DNA of 64,000 nucleotides from Amoebidium appalachense (taxonomy: Eukaryota; Ichthyosporea). Both the position numbers and the translations under genes were made by a program. Positions 1-11,982 of this stretch are shown here, in pieces (within the stretch, counting starts at the first letter, position 1; each line of letters starts with the position of its first letter). The stretch spans positions 9,424,001-9,488,000 of the forward strand of contig CAVNZM010000004.1 of NCBI GenBank assembly GCA_963693365.1. Reading direction: 5' to 3'. Below the pieces are notes generated by a model that searched no databases, had not been told where the DNA came from, and saw nothing but the letters and a program-made list of their open reading frames with translations.

Positions 1-2052
1 CACAAACTCCATCCGCAGCAGCCTGCGACATCAACGTCAAGTATTCCACTTCATTGGCGGGGCACGCACCACAGTGGAATGCACACCCCGGTCTACCCTG
101 CAAGCAGCCACACTCACTCTCTCTTCTCTACAGTGGTGTGTACACTTCTCCAATTGGGTAGGGGTGTTGGAGTGCAGACTTACGCTCACTCCACAATATG
201 TGTATGTTAGCTTTACAATTGGTTCCGTGTACACAGACACACGCTGACACTCGATCACCACATGCACATCTGCATAGTTGAGGAATGTTGCCAATTGTGT
301 TTTGACTGCAAACGATTGGTTCACTGGTCCCAGAGATCTCTAAATGAAAGTAACCAATCCGATTAGCACCTGGCATCCGGATTACATTCCAGACTGCTGC
401 CCCACGGGTATATAAGCCACGTCTCTGCCAGGTGCAGACATGGAGTTCAGACATGGAGTTCAGTCATGGAGTTAAGTCATGGAGTTAAGTCATGGAGTTA
501 AGTCATGGAGTTCAGTCATGGAGTTAACACACTGAAAGCAGTAAAAAAACGGGTCAGCGCCCAAGCGCGCCACGACGACCCTAGTCACAGCGGACTCTAC
601 TTCCAACAGGGTTATGGGCCCAGACACGACACCGCGGCCTCTAACTTCACGTCCCCTACGACGCCTTGAACGGAGGAGCCCAGAAACCGACTTCTAGGCA
701 AGTATTCCACTTCATTGGCGGGGCAAGCACCACAGTGGAATGCACACCCCGGTCTACCCTGCAAGTAGCCACACTCACTCTCTCTTCTCTAGTGGTGTGT
801 ACACTTCTCCAATTGGGTAGGGGTGTTGGAGTGCAGACTTACGCTCACTCCACAATATGTGTATGTTAGCTTTACAATTGGTTCCGTGTACACAGACACA
901 CACTGACACTCGATCACCACATGCACATCTGCATAGTTGAGGAATGTTGCCAATTGTGTTTTGACTGCAAACGATTGGTTCACTGGTCCCAGAGATCTCT
1001 AAATAAAAGTAACCAATCCGATTAGCGCCTGGCATCCGGATTACATTCCAGACTGCTGCCCCACGGGTATATAAGCCACGTCTCTGCCAGGTGCAGTCAT
1101 GGAGTTCAGTCATGGAGTTCAGTCATGGAGTTCAGTCATGGAGTTCAGTCATGGAGTTCAGTCATGGAGTTCAGTCATGGAGTTCAGTCATGGAGTTAAC
1201 ACACTGAAAGCAGTAAAAAAACGGGTCAGCGCCCAAGCGCGCCACGACGACCCTAGTCACAGCGGACTCTACTTCCAACAGGGTTATGGGCCCAGACACG
1301 ACACCGCGGCCTCTAACTTCACGTCCCCTACGACGCCTTGAACGGAGGAGCCCAGAAACCGACTTCTAGGCTGTACCCTACACCCGCGAGCGTATTTCCG
1401 TGAAGTAGAGACTTTCGCTTCCACAAACTCCATCCGCAGCAGCCTGCGACATCAACGTCAAGTATTCCACTTCATTGGCGGGGCACGCACCACAGTGGAA
1501 TGCACACCCCGGTCTACCCTGCAAGCAGCCACACTCACTCTCTCTTCTCTAGTGGTGTGTACACTTCTCCAATTGGGTAGGGGTGTTGGAGTGCAGACTT
1601 ACGCTCACTCCACAATATGTGTATGTTAGCTTTACAATTGGTTCCGTGTACACAGACACACGCTGACACTCGATCACCACATGCACATCTGCATAGTTGA
1701 GGAATGTTGCCAATTGTGTTTTGACTGCAAACGATTGGTTCACTGGTCCCAGAGATCTCTAAATGAAAGTAACCAATCCGATTAGCACCTGGCATCCGGA
1801 TTACATTCCAGACTGCTGCCCCACGGGTATATAAGCCACGTCTCTGCCAGGTGCAGTCATGGAGTTCAGTCATGGAGTTCAGACATGGAGTTCAGTCATG
1901 GAGTTCAGACATGGAGTTCAGTCATGGAGTTAAGTCATGGAGTTAAGTCATGGAGTTCAGTCATGGAGTTAACACACTGAAAGCAGTAAAAAACGGGTCA
2001 GCGCCCAAGCGCGCCACGACGACCCTAGTCACAGCGGACTCTACTTCCAACA
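1..2052. repeat. Satellite: three tandem copies of a 661-760 bp unit
   Basis: The same sequence recurs with matching points at 38, 699 and 1459. Copy 2 lacks a block of about 100 bp that precedes copy 3 (about 1372-1458). Each copy carries a TATATAA box (409-415, 1068-1074, 1828-1834), followed about 25 bp later by a 13-bp minisatellite (agtcatggagttc): 7 copies at 436-526, 8 at 1095-1198 and 9 at 1855-1971. The array stops abruptly near 2052 inside the unit. A 112-residue minus-strand reading frame is conserved between copies but resembles nothing and is probably just repeat conservation. Confidence 0.9.
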
Positions 2053-2972
2053 ATGTGAAGAATAGATTGAAACCTAGGGTGATGTGCAAATAACCTAAGT
2101 AAGCAAGCTTCAAAGAATCTACGAACAACCTGGGTTAGTGTAATGGGGCGAAAGGATGATATGGAGCCCTCAGAGTCCTTCTTAACTATGGGGATCACTA
2201 AGGTATCTAACCAAGATGACGGGGCATGTCCACATTTAACACACCAAGAAAAGAGAGAGCTTAACATGATAGTAAGATCAGGTTTAATAGCACGATCACT
2301 TTCCTTTTGTGGGTAGGAGGGAACAAGGATTTTAAGAAACCCAGCAGGGAGTCCATCAGGTCCACAAGGCTTACTGGAGCTATAACTAGATATCACAGAC
2401 CATATGGTATCGGGACTGAAAAAGGGGAGGATCGATTCTATGGGGATAGATGGGTCTACAGGCCACACAATAGGTTTCTGAGCGGGGGTCCTATCTTTAA
2501 ACAGTTCCGAGAAATACTTATCAGAGTCTATGAGGGGGTCTCCAGTGGTATCACCAATAATACGAGCAGGGGGGCCAAATCGATCCATACTAGCAAGCCG
2601 GCGCAAGCTTTCCTTTTGAGACAGGGGTTCACCTAGTCTAGCGGGAGTGGTGTTTGGTAACAAGAGAGCATCGGGATATTCCTTCCTACCACCGCCAGCA
2701 TAATCACCGAGATCTATCAAATCGTCAACAATAAAGTTAGTGCATGTATCTAGTACGAGATGTGAATCTGGTCTGGCTTGTGCAGATTCTAATAGGCGCA
2801 TATATATAGGGTGTTTCGTTGCATAGCATACACATACATCAACTCTACCCCACTGTGAATTAAGCTGGGATAGACGGAGGCGAAAGGTGGGAGGAGGAGG
2901 GGGGAGCAGATCAAGGGAGATCTTAGGTAGGAAAAGGATAGGAGAGAGGAAAACTTGGGCCCGGGTACCATA
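2053..2972 (-). mobile_element. Truncated non-LTR (LINE-type) reverse transcriptase fragment
   Basis: An open frame runs on the minus strand from a stop just upstream of 2972 down to the satellite border. It contains the start of a LINE-type reverse transcriptase domain: a GPDGLPAGFLK block, then PSSWLDTLVIPIVKK, then SSFRPITLTQ, then RFQSILH. In intact elements these are followed by the (Y/F)xDD catalytic block; here the homology ends at RFQSILH, where the frame runs into satellite sequence at about 2052. The endonuclease domain is also missing upstream. It is therefore truncated at both ends and cannot be autonomous. Assignment to a LINE clade is not possible from this piece. Confidence 0.7.
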
Positions 2973-3834
2973 TCAGGAGCGGGCAATTTTTGAATTCTCC
3001 CTCCCCGGCCCCGCCGGGGAAAATTTGAGGTTTTTGGACCTCAAAGAAGTCAAATCCTGCAAAATCCACTACCGGGAGGCCAAAAAGGGTGATTTTACAA
3101 AAAAGGAGGGACATACATGAAAAAGAGAAAATGGGCGAGTTCAGTGGGCTGCCGATAAGTATATTTCGTGCTGGGCCGGTATACATGCTGCCGTGGTTGT
3201 TGCTGTAGACGGCAGTATGGCATCGCATGTGTCACGTGACCTGCACGTGAATGCGACCATGTGCAGGCACTGAGTCTAGGGGGATTTGTATGTGTGTTTT
3301 GGAGCACCGACAAGGCAGAGCCAGGGTGAGGGATGTGTAAACATGGAGTTTAGGGAGATCGTGCTGCTATTGTAACATGTGCACAAAACAGCCACGTGCA
3401 CCGGCACACTCCGGTGTACAGAACAATAATATGCACATGCGTCACTGTAATATCATGTATGCGCATGCCGCACAAGGTTTAGGAGACCACCACAGTATAT
3501 ACTATTTTCTTTTGGTTGATATCCATGTAGGAATGGTGTGTTGCAGTTGTCATGATCAGCCTGAGGCAGGCACGTGCACTCACTGAATCACTAGAACTCA
3601 TGAATAAAAAATACATTCGCTAAAAACGGCAAGGTAAATTTGGGGCCAAGCTATTATTTCCCCCTTTTAAACGTTTTTTTAGCTCCAAGAACTTCGACGC
3701 CAAAATTTCTATATTTGGCCATCGTATATGATAATGAACACGTGTACTTAAATTAAAGTAGTTATATAAATATGAGCGGCCCGTTACAAATACAGTGACG
3801 AAAAACAGTGACCCACGAGCAGTTTTTCTTTCTA

Positions 3835-3890
<56 letters not shown>

Positions 3891-5230
3891 ACACACACAC
3901 CAGACACACACACCACCACCACGGTGACCACCACCACCACCACCACCACCACTCACCCCTTAAAAAAACCACACACATACGTGCACGTGTACACACACAC
4001 ACAGAACACCACCACCACCTCCACTGGACCCCATTTCCTCGTTGTTTTCTTAAGCCTTCAGACCAGTCCTGCACACTGGAGTTAAACAATTGAATTCACC
4101 TAGGCTGACATGCATCCACCCCCGCCTTCCACTCCCCCTCCCCTCCCCCCTCCCCCCACCCCCCACCCCCCCCACCCCCACCCCCTCCCCCTCGATGAAG
4201 AAGGGCCCCCGTAAGCCTTGGGGGGGGGGGGGGGGGGAGGGGGGGAAGGGGAAGGGGGAGCTCTTGAGCCTCCGGGTAGGGAAGTGGGGTCCGGGGATCC
4301 GGAGAGGAGGGGGAGGGGGGGGGGGGGGAAGGGGCATATAATATTGGGCCTAGATATCATAGTATGGGGCCCCGGGGGAGGGAGAGGTGGGGGGGAGGGG
4401 GGAGGATCCACGGGAAAGACCTTTAGGTGCATGTTCTTATTTATACCCCCTTCGAATCATCCCCCCTCTCCCCCCCCCTCCCCCCCCCTGAGTGCAGGCC
4501 GTGACGTAGCTACGATAACCCTGCAGAAGGCAACAAAAATGTATTAATTACTAGCACTATACATGTGTTCATAGTGCAGCTTGCACCACGTATGATCTCA
4601 GCAACTTTAAAGTAGTCACAAAGTTTAGTTATTTTCATTATTTTCATTGCTCTGAACTCTATTACTCTGAAATGATCACCGTGCATGTGCCGCAAGATAA
4701 CAACCCTATATGTGTGCAGCTGCTGCCTGCAGGTTAGACTCGCTGAAAAGACAATTGTCAGTGTGCATCCGACGCTTGCAGCTGCAGCTAGCCTCTGCAA
4801 CATTAATACTTGCCAAGTGAATGCTCTTACACTTGATCATCATTCACTCAAAAAACCGAGGACCGACAGATTAAATATTAATGTCGATCCGAATGATCAG
4901 CAAGTGTCTATGCGTACTACTATATATACACACACGTAAAATGCGAAGCTATCAGTTACAAGGCACACCTGCTGCACTGGCACACATACACATACACACC
5001 GGCAGATCGATGCTGTCAAAATTTACTTTCATGTACTTCGTAGGTCCGACACAGGTGCACATGAACACGTACATATGTACAAGCCGCGCACACACCACAC
5101 CACACATACACACACACACACACACACTCACACACACACACGCACACACGCACACACGCACACACGCACACACGCACACACGCACGCACGCACACACACA
5201 CACACACACACGCACGCACGCGCGCGCGCG

Positions 5231-5300
<70 letters not shown>

Positions 5301-5741
5301 GACACACACACACACACACACATCACTGGGTGCGCTCGCTGGGGATTAGTTTTTTGGCACGCTGTTGACTTTATCGTGTGTTTATTATTTGCTATTTATT
5401 GGCCAGCGGCCAACATTTAAAAATATACTATATACCTAAAAATAGATACTGACTACGGCCAGCAGACATTATACACCTTCCAGGACACATTAACACCAAT
5501 AGTCTAACACACCATACTCTCGATCACAAAGAATTCCTAACAAACAGAGAAAAGTGCAAAGGCTCTGTACTATTACTCAGATTCTAAATTTTAATTCTTT
5601 ACAGTAAACTTCGGAATGAAAGCTAGCCCCCCCCCCCCCCCCCCCCCCCCCCCTCCCCCTAACATGACTGTACGAAGAACAGGTATAACTTGAAGCACTA
5701 CAACACATATGAGATCCGTTACATTGGTGTACATTCCAATA
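2973..5741. other. Gene-free spacer with microsatellites
   Basis: No coding exon could be supported. The stretch holds a C run of about 40 nt (3837-3876) followed by CA and CCA repeats, G/C-run-rich sequence at 4120-4500, a CA/CG-alternating tract at about 5097-5321 (including a (CG)n core near 5219-5231) and a C run at about 5626-5653. Open frames here are translated microsatellites. Confidence 0.6.
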
Positions 5742-7411
5742 TTAGACACTAGTTTGGCTACTCTGACTACTCTGAGATCCTGATTGGCTGCCTGCAGACT
5801 TGCGGCCACGATTACTTTGCTTTCGATCGTGCCATTGCAGCTGCGTCTCTCCAGCAGGTGGCAACGCCAGGCCCAGCACAGCAGATGCACGAGAAGGGGG
5901 TGGGAACTGCCCACCAGCCGAGGGCTGGCCCACATGGCCCAAGTAAGGATGGGGACCGTGCTGCGGCAGTAGCCCAGGCATGGGGAAGGCAGGGCCGGGC
6001 TGAGGCGGCATGATGCCCCACGGTGGGGGCCAGCCATGTGGGTGGTGCGGGCCTGGATGGGGTGCAGGGGGCATGTGCGGCACATGGCCCTGCTGCATGT
6101 CAAGCGCGGGTGCTGGTGGCATGGCATCCTGATTGGCTGCAACCCAACGTGGGCAGCTCTTGGCCCGATTGGAGCCGGGGCAGCCCTTGCCCTGGCGGCC
6201 ACACGTCTTGCAGGTCTTGGGGGCTCTCTGGGGTGGCTGCATAGGAGGGGGCACCGGCAAATCCATCTGCAGGGGCCCCTCAGGGCCAATGTTGCGATGC
6301 TTTTTGCCCACTAGCATGGGCAAGGGCCGCTCACGCTGCGCCCCGGCATCGACACCGTCTGGAACAGGGAGGGGTGGCAAGGGGGCAGGCCGTATGGTTG
6401 CTGGCACAGCGTCTGCCCTCTCCTCGCGCATACGCTTGCGGTGATCTGCCAGGCCCTCGTGTGTGGAGCGCTGTGCATGTGCCGTCTGCCAGGTCTTCCA
6501 CTTGTCGAAATGCTTCTTGATGTAGGCCGCATCCTTCATGTAGATTCCCCCAGCCACAGAGGCAGCCTTGTTGAAGTCTTGGGCCAAAGCCTCGAACAGC
6601 TGGCCGTTGGGCTTTGCATGTGTCTTGTAGGTGCCCAGGAGCAGCGTGCTGAATAGCTTGCGCTCCTGAGGGGTAAGCACCGGAAGGAAGGGGATGGCCA
6701 CATGTTGCTTCTGCGCCAGGAACTTGTAGTCGCCCCTCAGTGCAGGGTCCGGCTGTGGTGCACCACGCGCCACCTGGTTGCCCCCCCCCATGGCAGCACC
6801 GTCACCCTCCTCGACCTCACAGTCCTCTGGCCCGCCCATCACGCCATTGGCTGCAGGCTCGATGTTATCAGACGGAGGTGGGGGTGCGGGCACCGCAACT
6901 GGCTCCTGCGCCGGGGCATTGGCCACACAGGAGAGCGGGGCAAAGTTGAAGTACTCCTCCGGTAGCTTGTAGCAGCCTACGGGTACCCACTGGGGGTCGA
7001 GGTGATGGCCGTACAGCATCAGCGCCAGTGCCTCCATGTCGTCAACAATCCAGGGGCTGTAGTGGGGGGGCCCCGATGCCTGGCCCAGGCGGTTGCGGTA
7101 GTGTGCACGCAGGTTGTGGCGGTGGCGCCTATTGGACATGGTGGCGTCCAGCAGGCGCAGCGACATGCGTGTGGCCCCAAAGTGGGTGGCCAGGGGGTTG
7201 TGCACTGCCCCCTCCACCTCGTTGGTGCCCCGGATGCAGCGGTAGCGCATGAGCCCATCTGCGTCGGCAGTGGTCTCGTAGTAGAGGGGCAGGCCGGGGG
7301 GGGTCCGACAGACAGCCATTTTGGGCGTGTTCGAGCAGCGACTGTGGGGGCACAAGCAAACATCAGAGAGATGGGTGGGTGGTGGTGGTGGTAGTGTGTG
7401 TGTATGTGTGT

Positions 7412-7460
<49 letters not shown>

Positions 7461-7532
7461 TGGGGTTGCTAAGGAAAAAAACGAGCAGGGAAAGGCAAAA
7501 AACAACTGGCTAGGCAGCAAGGGCCGTGCGGG

Positions 7533-7602
<70 letters not shown>

Positions 7603-9021
7603 ATGTTTGGGGGGGGGGGAGGGGGGGGGGGGGGGGGAGGCTAGGGTGTGCGTGTGTGTGCAGATGAACCAAGGATGACAAATAAGCGAAGAATCTTTTC
7701 TGTGGTGGTGGAGTTGTTGGGCGCCTGCAGGGGGAGGGGGGGGGGGGGGGGGGGATGTTGCCTCGAGTCTTTCAAAGCCATCCTTCTTGAACAGAGGCTT
7801 GCCATCCGGTCCGGGCGGCACATCCTTGTAGGTGTTTTTGAACTCCACCAGCCGCGAGACCAGCGTGTATGGGTCGGGAATAACCCGCCGGATGCGCTCC
7901 ATGAAGTAGCTCAGGTCGCCGCCCTTGAGCTCGGTTTCAATGTCGATGCCCTTCTGCTCCAGCACCCCCTGTGAGGCAGGATGCCAATATTAATTTACTA
8001 CGCACACTGCAATTTGGGTTTGGTAGACTTTGATACCTGCCGTTATTGTAGGACCCCTCCCCTCCACCCCCCCCATCTTCTCCCCCAACACAAGTAAAAA
8101 ATGCATGTGGCTATTTCCCCCCACAACCCTACATTATTTCTCTCTAGGCATATGAATAACCCCCACTCTCCCCCCCCCCTCCCCCCCCCCCCCCCCCCCC
8201 TTGCCCCCCCTCTCTCTGAGGCTCAGGCTCTCTCTCTCTTCCCTCAGAAGTTTTGTCGAAGGTGTGCATGGTTGTGGGTGGAATGGTGAGTGTGTGCTAA
8301 CGAGTGTATGTGTGTGTGCGCGTCAGTCACGCATGTTGTTGTTGCCGTTTTTTTTATTTTTATTTTTTATTTTTTATTTTGGGGGGGGGGGGGAGGGGGG
8401 GGGGGCACCTTCACATGTCCGTAATCCTCTTCATTCCACACAAATATTGCCTCGCTGAGTGCGCGTGCGTACTCAGCCCTGCGGGGGTGTGACTTGTACG
8501 TGCCGTCCGCCGTGTTTGCAATGGAGTGGAAGGCGTCATTCAGCACAGTCTGCCACACCACCTCCCCAGGCGGTGCCTGGCCCAACATGCCCTCTCTGGG
8601 AGCTGCCTCGGGTCCCCCTGGGGCTGCCTCAAGGCCCCCCGGGGCTGCCTGGGGGTCCTGGGGGGGTGCCTGTGGGCCGGCAAGGGGTTGCTGCTGCTCG
8701 GCAGGGGGAGGACTGGCAGGGGGAGGGGCTGGGTCAGGGACCACCGGCACCTCGGCACCTGGGTCCGGTGGGGGCTGAATGGGCCGTAGCCACTGCCCCT
8801 TCACCGAGTGCCTTTGCATGAAGCCGCGCTGCATGTCATAGAGGGAAGCAAAAAACTCAGCCAAAAAGCCACAGCACCAACGTTTTTCTCTTCGCTCCAC
8901 AAAAATCAAATGCATATTCCTTAGCAACCCCCTTCCCCCCCCCCCCCCCCCCTTCTCCCTCCCCCCCCCCTCTCCCAGTGCCCAGCTTGTGTGGCACTTG
9001 CACGTGTTAACAGTGCTATAG

Positions 9022-9052
<31 letters not shown>

Positions 9053-10662
9053 ACCACCACCACCACCACCAATCACCCCCTCCTTTGATAGCCACCCGAC
9101 ACCCAGCATAACACAACTGGAACACTGGCCCATGTGGTCAGCCACCCCCCCCCCCCCCCCCCCCCCCCCCCTCCTCCCCCTCCCCTCTCCTCTGGGGGGC
9201 CCACAATCTTTCTATATCTGGCATAAGCACATAAGCACTGGGGCAAAAAGCAGGTGGGATACACACCTGACAGGTTTGGCCTATCGACCACGGCCGAGTA
9301 GACCTGCAGGGACGCATATGCATCAAGGGCAGCGTAGGTGGCCTGCACCTCTGATAGCGGCTCGTGCCAGTTGGAGCATCGAACAAGTGCCGGCTTGGGC
9401 AGCTTCTTGCCTATGACCTGGGCAGTGATGTCGGCCAAGCCCCGGGCCGCAGAGGTGATAGCTGCACGGGCATAGCAGAACCGGCCCAGCTCCAGATAGC
9501 TGGCCACAGGGGTGCCGTAGTCCTTGTTGAGGTGGGCCGAGTCCGTGCCGATCTGCTTGCCCACCTTGATGATGCTGGGGTCCCTAAGCAGCGCAATCAG
9601 CTCGTCCACCAGCCGCGCGGGCGGGCTGTGGTTGGGGCCCATGCGTGCCAAGTGGAAGATGTACACGGCCCGTGCGGTGGCAATCTGCAGCGTGCAAACC
9701 TTGGACCGCGCCTGGCCCACCCGATAGACCCACTCGCAGTCCAGCCCCACCACGCGGTGCTGCTGCCCCTCCAGGTCGGCACGAATGGCCGCTGTAGCCA
9801 CCACCGCCCCCTGGCAGTCGGTGTACACCGGCTTAGGGTAGTTGGCCGGCAGCTCCAGCCCAGGCAGACCGTCCGTCACGCTTACCAGCGCAGCCTCGTT
9901 CAGACGGACGGGGCATTTTGGCCGGGCTAGGGTTGGAAACATGCGCTCAACAAACGCCCGGTCTTGGCAGCACCGATCTGTGTAGAAGAAGGCCGGGCCC
10001 TTGCTGTTGAGCGCCGCCGTGGTGGCAGAGATGCGCTGGATCACGGGCTCAATCTCCTGGTGGCTGCAGTCCCGTGTAAATACCTGCGCCCGGATCTCTG
10101 GGGTGCCGCACTGTGTGAGAGGGCATCTCCGAGCAGCCATGCATGTTCTAGCTTCCCTTACCACATGGCCCTTCACGAGACTTCAGTGCCAACACAATCC
10201 TTTCCCCCTCCCTCCCCCCAAACCCATGTGCCCACATACTTTCCCCTCCCTCTCCCCCAAAACCCTTCCCCCTCCTTCCCCCCAAACCCATGTGCCCACA
10301 TACTTTCCCCAGGCCTCCCTTTCCCCCAAAATCTTCCCCCCCCCCCCTCCCCCCTAAACCCATGTACCTACAATCCTTCCCCCTTCCTCCCCCTAAACCC
10401 TTGTGATCACAATCCTTTCCCCCTCTCTGCCTTCCCCCCAAACCCATGTGCCCACGATCCTTCCCCACTCCCCCTCCCCCCAAACCATGGGACAGCCCTC
10501 CATATGGCACCTACTGTCCCCCCCCCCCCCCCCCCCCACCCCACCCCGGGCCTCTTGCCCTCTCTACCTTCAACCCCGACGGTGGTGTCTCTCCCCCCCC
10601 CCCCCCCCCCCTCCATCCCTTGCAATCACTGGCCCCTACTCCCATTCTGCTTGGCAGAAGCT

Positions 10663-10707
<45 letters not shown>

Positions 10708-11393
10708 ATTCCCCCGCCAAAAGAAAGCTCCACCCCAGCCCACCCCAATCTCTACCCAGCAAAAACACATACACACATATCTGGAGCTTCCTAGTTTTTG
10801 CTCGACAGGGCAAGAATTGTCCCCAAAACCCACATACTACAAACCTCTACTCACAGTGTGCCACCTCATTAAATGTGGAGCCTAAGAGATTTAAAGGCCC
10901 TAGAGGGGGAGGGGGGGGGGGGGGGGGGTGTGTGTGTGTGTGTGTGTGTGGGGGGGGGGGGGGGTGGGCGTGTGTGGGGGGGGGGGGAGGGGGAAGGGGG
11001 CCTGGGGGAGAGTGGGGGGAGGGGGGAGAAGAGGAGGGACCACACACCGCCAAGCTCGTTTACACAAGTCCATAGGCCTCGGTACAGAGGCTCCCCATTG
11101 ATGCCGGTGAGCTTCCCAATTTGGAAGGTGTGGTCGGCCTTGAGCACGTTGTTTACGGGCTTGAGCTGCGTGTCCAGGCTCTGGTACTTTGCCGTGCGGT
11201 CGCTGAACTCAGTATACACGGCACTCAGGTATTTGCCTGAACCCCAAGTACTGTTAGAACTCCACCACCCTCCCATCAGGACCATCCCCCCCATTCCCTC
11301 TAGTCCCTCGTGTTCATCTCACCTCTCTGTATTTTCGTAAGTCTGTATGGCTTTTCCCATCTCAAAAACGCTACACACCCATCTCCGGCCGTT

Positions 11394-11434
<41 letters not shown>

Positions 11435-11951
11435 CCCCCCCCCCCTCCCCCCGCCTCCCGGCGCGCGCAAACCCTCCAAGTCATTGCACCAACTTTCACC
11501 TTCTTTCCCCTTTGTGCCCCATCTGCAGTTTGTCCCCTGCACGTCCGTTTGCCCTTCCCCCCACACCCTCCTGCCACTACTATAATAACCATTAAGTACC
11601 GCCACCAAGATCCAGTCTACCACCATGTTGCCCCCCCCCCCCCCCCCCCTCCCCCCCCCCCCCCCCCCCCCCCCCCCGCTCTCCACCTCCTTTCCCCCAA
11701 CACACACAGACACACATGCGCACACCCACCATCTAATTTCAGGCATAACAGTTCTCCACGATTTCCCAAGCACACTCACTGGTACATGGACCGTTATGCT
11801 TTCACCCCTCTGATGATCCCTCTGCCCTCCCCCCCCCCCCCCCCCCCCCCCACCACCACCACCACCACCACCACCACCACCACCATGACTGATTGCCACC
11901 ACCACCACCTAATCCATCACCATGTCCCCCCCCCTCCCCCCCCCCCTCCCC

Positions 11952-11982
<31 letters not shown>

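Noticed and set aside
775-1113. 112-residue minus-strand frame conserved in all three satellite copies
   Set aside because: Conservation is explained by the satellite being repeated. No codon-position bias between copies, no family, and it spans the TATA box.
5097-5321. Regularly interspersed CA/CG repeats as a CRISPR-like array
   Set aside because: No unique spacers of constant length; ordinary interrupted dinucleotide repeat in a eukaryotic genome.
9364-9930. 188-residue plus-strand frame (and other plus-strand frames at 5784-7394 and 12233-13271)
   Set aside because: It is the complement of conserved exons of the minus-strand exonuclease/DDE-like gene; the minus-strand frame carries the recognisable motifs.
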